A stretch of 41,445 bases of DNA, taken from the NCBI GenBank assembly GCA_016177925.1, contig JACOUH010000214.1, positions 1 to 41,445 of the forward strand, in the 5' to 3' direction. Made by a program: the position numbers and the translations under genes. The notes beneath the pieces were generated by a model. The model worked only from the letters and a program-made list of their open reading frames with translations. It was not told where the DNA came from and searched no databases. Of this stretch, positions 36,356 through 41,445 are shown piece after piece (position 1 is the first letter of the stretch; each line of letters opens with the position of its first letter). The DNA is from Planctomycetota bacterium. GTDB lineage: Bacteria; Planctomycetota; Planctomycetia; Gemmatales; Gemmataceae.

Positions 36356-38110
36356 ATGGGCGATCCTGCCACGACCCCGCTGTCCGGTGCAACCATCCTG
36401 GTCCAGTGTCTGCTCGAGCACGGCGTCGAGGTCGTCTTCGCCTACCCGGGCGGTGCCAGCATGCCGCTGCACCAGGCCCTGACCCACGTCAGCGACCGGC
36501 TGCGCACCATCCTGCCGCGCCACGAGCAGGGCGGAGGATTCGCCGCGGAGGGCTACGCCCGCAGCACCGGCCGCGTCGGCGTCTGCATCGCCACCAGCGG
36601 CCCCGGGGCAACCAACTTCGTCACCTGCCTCGCCGACGCCAAGATGGACTCGACGCCCCTCGTCGCCATCACCGGCCAGGTCGGTACGCCGGTCATCGGT
36701 AGTGACGCCTTCCAGGAGACACCCATCGTCGAGATTTGCCGGGCCGTCACCAAGCACCATTATCTGGTGATGCGCACCGAGGACATCCCGCGCGTCCTGA
36801 AGGAGGCCTTCCACATCGCCGGCACAGGACGGCCCGGTCCGGTCCTCGTCGACGTGCCCAAGGACGTGCAGAATCGCGAGATCGTCGTTCACGACTGGGG
36901 CCCGCCGATGAACCTGCCGGGCTATCGGCCCGACCGCCGTGCCGACCGGGCTGACCTGAAGAAGGTACACGACGCGATCCGTCAGAGTCGCAAGCCGATC
37001 ATCTACGCCGGCGGCGGCATCATCACCGCGGGGGCGGCGGCGCAGCTCAAGATGTTCGCCGAGCGGACCGGCATCCCGGTGGCGCTGACGCTGCACGGGC
37101 TAGGCGGCTTCCCCAGTGACCACTTCCTGTGCCTGCAAATGCTCGGCATGCACGGCACTATCTATGCCAACTACGCCATCAACGACGCGGACCTGCTGCT
37201 GGCGCTGGGCGTCCGCTTCGACGACCGCGTCACGGGAAAGGTCAGCGAGTTTGCCAAGCACGGCAAGATCGTCCATATCGACATCGACCCGTCGGAGATC
37301 AACAAGAACAAGGTCGCCCACATCCCCATCGTCAGCGACGTCCGCCACGCCCTCGACGACCTGCTGCGTCTGCTCGACGAAGAACCGCGCTCGGCGGAGT
37401 CGCCGACCCTGCGTCACGCCGACTGGATTCGGCAAATCGAACACTGGCGCGAGACGGAGCCACTGCGCTTCGCCGATCGTGACGATGCCGTGCTGCCTCA
37501 GTACGCGATTCAGCGACTGTGGCAGATCCTGAAAGATCGCAATCGACTGGATGAGACGATCGTGACGACCGGCGTGGGACAGCACCAAATGTGGGCGGCG
37601 CAGTATTTCCATTTTAACCGTCCGCGGCACTGGATCACCAGCGGCGGACTGGGCTCGATGGGCTTCGGCCTGCCGGCGGCGATGGGCGCCCAGGCGGCGC
37701 ACCCGAACCGGACGGTGATCGACATCGACGGCGACGGCAGTTTCCTGATGAACGTGCAGGAGTTGGCGTGCTGCTTCACGGAGAAGCTGCCGGTGAAGGT
37801 GTTCCTGTTGAACAACCAGCATTTGGGAATGGTGGTGCAGTGGGAGGACCGCTTCCACGGCGGCAACCGGGCGCACACGTACCTCGGCGCCGGCCTCGAC
37901 GAAGAGCCGTACCCCGACTTCGTGGCGATGGCGAAGAGCTTCCGCTGCGGAGCGCGTCGCATCAGCGAAAAAGCGGACCTCGAGGGTGCCATCGAGGACA
38001 TGCTGGACAGCAAGGGACCGTATGTCCTGGACGTGCTGGTGCCGTACCAGGAGCACGTTCTGCCGATGATCCCTGGCGGCATGACGGTGCGCGACATCAT
38101 CAAGGCGTGA
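36356..38110 (+). CDS. ilvB: acetolactate synthase, large (catalytic) subunit
   Basis: A 584-residue thiamine-diphosphate enzyme of the AHAS family, making acetolactate or acetohydroxybutyrate for valine, leucine and isoleucine. Catalytic Glu57 is in [20 protein letters not shown]. The FAD-binding middle contains [12 protein letters not shown] and [16 protein letters not shown]. The TPP motif is G459-D460-GSF ... with NNQHLGM about 27 residues on, and the C terminus has [20 protein letters not shown] lies ten bases before ATG, and TATACT at 36301-36306 may be its -10 box. No regulatory subunit (ilvN) or ilvC is adjacent. HAS-type catabolic forms are less likely because the FAD-containing AHAS pattern and length fit the anabolic enzyme. 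Length normal. Confidence 0.94.
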   Translation: MGDPATTPLSGATILVQCLLEHGVEVVFAYPGGASMPLHQALTHVSDRLRTILPRHEQGGGFAAEGYARSTGRVGVCIATSGPGATNFVTCLADAKMDSTPLVAITGQVGTPVIGSDAFQETPIVEICRAVTKHHYLVMRTEDIPRVLKEAFHIAGTGRPGPVLVDVPKDVQNREIVVHDWGPPMNLPGYRPDRRADRADLKKVHDAIRQSRKPIIYAGGGIITAGAAAQLKMFAERTGIPVALTLHGLGGFPSDHFLCLQMLGMHGTIYANYAINDADLLLALGVRFDDRVTGKVSEFAKHGKIVHIDIDPSEINKNKVAHIPIVSDVRHALDDLLRLLDEEPRSAESPTLRHADWIRQIEHWRETEPLRFADRDDAVLPQYAIQRLWQILKDRNRLDETIVTTGVGQHQMWAAQYFHFNRPRHWITSGGLGSMGFGLPAAMGAQAAHPNRTVIDIDGDGSFLMNVQELACCFTEKLPVKVFLLNNQHLGMVVQWEDRFHGGNRAHTYLGAGLDEEPYPDFVAMAKSFRCGARRISEKADLEGAIEDMLDSKGPYVLDVLVPYQEHVLPMIPGGMTVRDIIKA

Positions 38111-38132
38111 GCCGCGAGGATGCGCGTCCTAT

Positions 38133-38155
38133 TAGCCCGAAGCGCAAGCGAGGAA
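38133..38155. repeat. fragment of the third palindrome family (TAGCCCGA)
   Basis: TAGCCCGAAGCGCAAGCGAG with one more G matches the termini of the elements at 23196 and 28418. The remaining part of the element is degenerate (CTCTACGCCTCGCGG follows). It lies 23 bp after the ilvB stop codon. Confidence 0.55.
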
Positions 38156-38263
38156 ACCTCTACGCCTCGCGGTGCGCTGATTCTTCCCGGGCGATGAGTG
38201 CAGATGTCCCGCTTTCTTCAACTAGCATTTTCGTGGCTGTTTAAGCAGTACACGACGCCAGCG

Positions 38264-38953
38264 ATGAAGCGGGCGACGTTGGACCACCCGCTATGGATGC
38301 TGGAGCAGGTTCGCGACAAGGTGAGTGAGCGGAAACTTCGGCTCTTCGCCTGTGCCTGCTGCCGCCGCATCGAGCGGTTATTTACTGATAACTGCCTCCT
38401 CCAAGCTGTCGAGGCCGTTGAGCAGGCAGTCGATGGTCATGGGCGGAGAGAAGACGTGGACGCGATCTCTGCCAGCGTCGAGCTGGTCTACCAAGCAACC
38501 TGTGAGCCGTATGACCCAAACCGCTACAGTGCTGCCGCTGCCGCCGTCAGAGAGTTGGTGCGCTGGCAACCGCTTCAGAACGACTACGGCACATGTCAGC
38601 CTGAAACGAGGACCGTGGGCCTAACGAGCGAAGCGATCCGTCGTGCCGAGATCTCTGATCGGGGGGCAGAGTCTCGGGAGCATCAAGCTCAGTGCCAACT
38701 ACTTTGCGACGTCGTGGGCAACCCGTACCGCCCGATGACCCTGGGCCCCGATTGGCTAACGTGGAACTCAGGCACCGTGGTCAAGATTGCCCAAGGCATC
38801 TACGATGAGCGAGCCTTCGATCGCTTGTCGATACTGGCTGACGCTCTCGAAGACGCGGGATGCGTCGACGGCGAGATTCTCGCCCATTGCCGCGGGCCAG
38901 GCCCGCACGTCCGAGGTTGCTGGGTTGTGGACCTGCTGCTGGGAAAGGAGTGA
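38264..38953 (+). CDS. CACCRR-motif family protein, function unknown (paralogue of 35526)
   Basis: A 229-residue member of the same family. ATG 38264 (MKRATLDHPLWMLEQVRDK) is used because the alignment with the paralogue at 35526-36161 starts there; ATG 38204 or GTG 38198 would extend it by 20-22 residues with weak ribosome sites. Conserved elements: RKLRLFACACCRRIERLF, a central VVGNPYRPMTLGPDW, GIYDERAFDRLSILADALED and AHCRGPGPHVRGCWVVDLLLGKE. The family's Cys-Cys-Arg-Arg and C-terminal HCR/RGCW motifs are intact. The two paralogues are divergent in sequence in between. Function unknown; soluble. Confidence 0.8.
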   Translation: MKRATLDHPLWMLEQVRDKVSERKLRLFACACCRRIERLFTDNCLLQAVEAVEQAVDGHGRREDVDAISASVELVYQATCEPYDPNRYSAAAAAVRELVRWQPLQNDYGTCQPETRTVGLTSEAIRRAEISDRGAESREHQAQCQLLCDVVGNPYRPMTLGPDWLTWNSGTVVKIAQGIYDERAFDRLSILADALEDAGCVDGEILAHCRGPGPHVRGCWVVDLLLGKE

Positions 38954-39044
38954 AGTTGATGCTGATACAGCGGGAGGACTCGATCCTGACCTGACGCCGC
39001 CAAGACGCTCATCGAGTTGGCGTCCGCGCCAATGCAAACGAGTC

Positions 39045-41445
39045 ATGTATCAACCCGATCCCAACGAACCGGGCGAACACTGGGCCCCCGACGGGATGGC
39101 AACCGTTTCGCCGGAGGTGCGCGCTCGCCACGCCCTCGCACGCCTGCGCCAGGCCCTCGACGAGGCGACCAGCGAGTTCGCGTTCGACCCGGACCTCGTG
39201 CGGGCTGGGCTGACCGTGCCATTCGAGGACGCCGGCCTGGAGGGTGCCCGCTGCTTCGCGCTAGGCTGGCTTTCCTGGCTGGACGGCGAGCCGGGAGCGG
39301 CGGAGCCGCTGCTCGCGCGGGCCGCCGAATGGTTGCCTGCCAGATCGACGGAAGCGGTGGAGGCCGCGTACTGGCTGAGCCGCGTGCGGCTGCTCAATGG
39401 ACAGCTGGAAGCGGTCACCGCGTTCGAGCGACTGCTGCGCTCGTTGCAGGGCTCGCCGCAAGCGATCTGCTGGTTCGTCGACCTGCTCTGGCGGGCCGGC
39501 CGTGCCGAGCGCGCCGAACAGGTCTGGAAGCCGCTCCGGGCCAACCGCCGTGTCACCGCCTGCGACGAGGCCTTCCTCCAGGAAGCCCGGGCGCTGCTGC
39601 GACAGGGGGATGTCACTGCCACCGAGCGGGCCCTGTCCGAAGCGGCACCGCGCGGAAGTGTAGCCCAGGCCGAGCGACGCCTCCTGCTCGTCTGGATTGC
39701 GCTCGGGCGCCGGCAGTTCGACGAGGCCCGCCGCCGGCTCTCCGCCTACCCGACTGGTCTCTACCCTGACCGCGCCCTGCAAGCCTGGCATGTGTTCTTC
39801 CGCCACAAGGGGATGCCCAACCCGGTCACGACGGAGGCATCCTTTCCTCTCCTCGCCGGGCTCCCTCTTTCTGCGGCTGCGTCCACATGGGTGCGCGGAC
39901 AGCAGGCCCGAGCCGAGCGAGAGCCCGAACACGCGGTCGAGATCCTGCGAGCCGCCCTGGGGCCCCCATTGCTGAAGCCGTTTGCCCGCTACGCGCTGGC
40001 CTGCCTCGGACAGGACGACTTCGCGGCGGTGCTGGCAGAGGCACCGGGCAACTTCCTGGCGCCGCGCTGCCGAGCATGGCTGACGCTGACACGCTTCTGC
40101 CGCCGCGAGGCGACGGCCTCCGACCTCTTGCAGGCGATCCAGCAGGCAAGTAGCGCCGGACACCAGACGGCCACGTTGCCCGGCTGGCAGGCCCTCGCCC
40201 AGGCGCTCGTCTCTCCCACCCCGAACCCCGCGGAGTTGTGGCCCGCGCTGACTGAATCACCCGCCGCCGAGGATGTCCTCACCCGGATGCGTCGCAGGGC
40301 CGCAGTCGAGCAGGCGGTGCGACAGCTCCCGCCGGAAGCGGCCCTTTCCCTGCTCTTGCGCTGGGTTCGCGGCGGGGGCGGGGAGCAGGACGAAAGGCTG
40401 CGCGAGTACGCGGGCCGACAGATGTTGCGCCTGCTCCTGCTCCGCAAGTTGCCGGCGAGCGGGGGGCGTGAGCCCCCTGATTCCGGGCGCTATCAGGGGG
40501 CTCACGCCCCCCGCTCGCCAGGGATTGCCGAGGTGCTGAGGGCGGCTCGCGAACTGCTCGGGCCCTCCGACTTGCCTAACCTGGTCGCCAACGTCCTCGC
40601 CCCCTCTCCTGAGCCAGCGAGGGAGGAGCACGCGGAGACGAATGCGAAACCGTCCGAGGCGGTCCTTCTCTGGCGAGCGGCGGTGACAGGGGGATGTCAG
40701 CAGATTACGATCGATGTGGTGGCGAATTTGCGTGACAGCCCGTCCGCGGGCGGACCGGCCCGCACCCTGCTGGCGTACGAGGCAGCACGCCGCGGAGATG
40801 TGGAAACGCTTGTCGGCCTGCTCGAACCGTCTGCCGCCTGGAGTACGCTGCCGTCGGGACCACCCTCGTTCCTGGCACGGGCACTGCTGGCCGTCCATCC
40901 GACGGGCCTGTCGCCCGAACGCTGGAGGCAGACCCTGGCACGCTGGCTGGGGCTGTGGAACCCGGCGGTGCTCGAACCCGCGGCGAGGGCCCTGGCTGTG
41001 CAGGGGGCACTGCTGCCTCCCCAGCCCGAAACCACGGAGGCCCCCGCCGGCCGCGACGCTGTCTCCTGGTTCCTGCACCACGCCAGCCAGGCGCTGGGCC
41101 GCGACGACGCCGTTGCCGCCCGCGGCTGGGTGCGCCGTGCCCTGGAACACGACGCCACCACTCCGCTGCCCGAGGATCCCGCCCGCCTCATCGGCAACGC
41201 CCTGCCGGAACTGGAACGCCTCGCCCAGGCGCAGGTCCTGGCGGAGACAGCCCGTCTCGACGCCTCCCATCCGCGGACCGCGCCTGCCCTGTTCACCGAC
41301 CTGCGCGATCTCCTGTTCGACCTCGTGGAGGGACGGCAGCTGCTGGCGGTCGCCGTGCGCGGCGACCTGCCCGCCGCCCGCGAGGCGCTGGCGACGCTGG
41401 CCGCACAGGCCGACCTTCCGCCGCGCCTGTCTCACCACCTTGCCC
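39045..41445 (+). CDS. TPR-like helical-repeat protein (runs off the window)
   Basis: An open frame of 800 codons without a stop, continuing past the right edge. ATG 39045 (MYQPDPNEPGEHWAPD) is the first in frame; the ribosome site is weak, and ATG 39096 is an alternative. The protein is composed of Ala/Leu/Arg-rich helices in antiparallel pairs with TPR-like spacing, for example AAYWLSRVRLLNGQLEAVTA, AERRLLLVWIALGRRQFDEA and AREALATLAAQADLPP. No enzyme domain is visible. About residues 470-492 derive from a palindromic element read in frame. Such proteins in Planctomycetes scaffold protein complexes; the specific role is unknown. Codon use is typical of the window and strongly asymmetric in GC3, which supports coding despite the absent stop. 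Confidence 0.8.
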   Translation, partial: MYQPDPNEPGEHWAPDGMATVSPEVRARHALARLRQALDEATSEFAFDPDLVRAGLTVPFEDAGLEGARCFALGWLSWLDGEPGAAEPLLARAAEWLPARSTEAVEAAYWLSRVRLLNGQLEAVTAFERLLRSLQGSPQAICWFVDLLWRAGRAERAEQVWKPLRANRRVTACDEAFLQEARALLRQGDVTATERALSEAAPRGSVAQAERRLLLVWIALGRRQFDEARRRLSAYPTGLYPDRALQAWHVFFRHKGMPNPVTTEASFPLLAGLPLSAAASTWVRGQQARAEREPEHAVEILRAALGPPLLKPFARYALACLGQDDFAAVLAEAPGNFLAPRCRAWLTLTRFCRREATASDLLQAIQQASSAGHQTATLPGWQALAQALVSPTPNPAELWPALTESPAAEDVLTRMRRRAAVEQAVRQLPPEAALSLLLRWVRGGGGEQDERLREYAGRQMLRLLLLRKLPASGGREPPDSGRYQGAHAPRSPGIAEVLRAARELLGPSDLPNLVANVLAPSPEPAREEHAETNAKPSEAVLLWRAAVTGGCQQITIDVVANLRDSPSAGGPARTLLAYEAARRGDVETLVGLLEPSAAWSTLPSGPPSFLARALLAVHPTGLSPERWRQTLARWLGLWNPAVLEPAARALAVQGALLPPQPETTEAPAGRDAVSWFLHHASQALGRDDAVAARGWVRRALEHDATTPLPEDPARLIGNALPELERLAQAQVLAETARLDASHPRTAPALFTDLRDLLFDLVEGRQLLAVAVRGDLPAAREALATLAAQADLPPRLSHHLA
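40454..40519. repeat. GGCGAGCGGGG palindromic element, copy 6 (inside the TPR-like gene)
   Basis: A 66-bp nearly perfect palindrome: GGCGAGCGGGGGGCGTGAGC continuing to CCCCTGAT, complement ending at 40519, loop TCCGGGCGCT. It is closest to copy 5. Read in frame as ASGGREPPD ... GAHAPRSPG; the right arm is in a different phase from the left because of the loop length. Confidence 0.88.

Noticed and set aside
36356-38110. Operon with an ilvN regulatory subunit or ilvC downstream of acetolactate synthase
   Set aside because: The following gene is a CACCRR-motif family protein; no ACT-domain or ketol-acid reductoisomerase sequence is present in the window.
40257-41438. Minus-strand frame over the right end of the window
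   Set aside because: Antisense to the TPR-like open frame that runs off the window; palindrome and codon phase favour the plus strand.

Overview
The window is high-GC DNA (about two thirds G+C by eye) that reads as a planctomycete, most likely Gemmataceae. The basis is gene content: two DUF1501 proteins, a PSCyt1/DUF1549/DUF1553 (PSD1-type) cytochrome-like protein, a WD40-repeat Ser/Thr kinase, a MASE1 hybrid histidine kinase, a planctomycete-type TolC lipoprotein, two members of a CACCRR-motif family of unknown function, and abundant GC-rich palindromic repeats. I saw no rRNA, tRNA, CRISPR array, transposase or integrase.

Layout. 1-6700: tail of an unknown gene; a minus-strand unit (PSD1-type protein in two frames, a 73-aa protein, DUF1501) divergent from a plus-strand SDR dehydrogenase and second DUF1501 protein. 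6800-8650: minus-strand LptF/LptG-type permease and membrane-anchored CX5R phosphatase. 8860-10270: three small unknown proteins, one with a degenerate zinc-protease motif. 10390-15610: WD40 Ser/Thr kinase followed 25 bp later by an FHA-GAF-adenylate cyclase, a likely signalling operon. 15660-22940: metallophosphoesterase, small membrane protein, MASE1-GAF-PAS-HisKA-HATPase-REC kinase, multi-pass membrane protein, cytochrome c'-like protein and Rieske protein. 23430-28050: ribokinase, a DUF6941-like protein with an overlapping small frame, and a TolC-like protein in two frames. 28470-32300: glyA, HAD hydrolase, esterase with a cysteine nucleophile, and cysC, each separated by palindromes. 32545-35520: two related secreted proteins, the second with a DUF11 domain. 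35526-38953: two CACCRR paralogues in opposite orientation around an acetolactate synthase. 39045-end: a helical-repeat (TPR-like) protein that runs off the window.

The most interesting signal is a family of 61-67 bp near-perfect palindromes with GGCGAGCGGGG termini at six loci. Two copies are intergenic. Four lie inside genes and keep the local frame open: Ser/Thr kinase, histidine kinase, TPR-like protein and the PSD1-type protein. In all four the left arm is read in the same phase (Ala-Ser-Gly). Arm sequences differ between copies but stay self-complementary. This resembles protein-invading palindromic elements such as the Rickettsia RPEs. At least five other palindrome or dyad types sit between genes; one supplies the glyA stop codon and one appears to truncate a small secreted-protein gene.

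Two large conserved genes (PSD1-type, TolC-type) each lack an internal conserved segment and change frame at the gap. These may be real lesions or assembly errors; sequence alone cannot decide.
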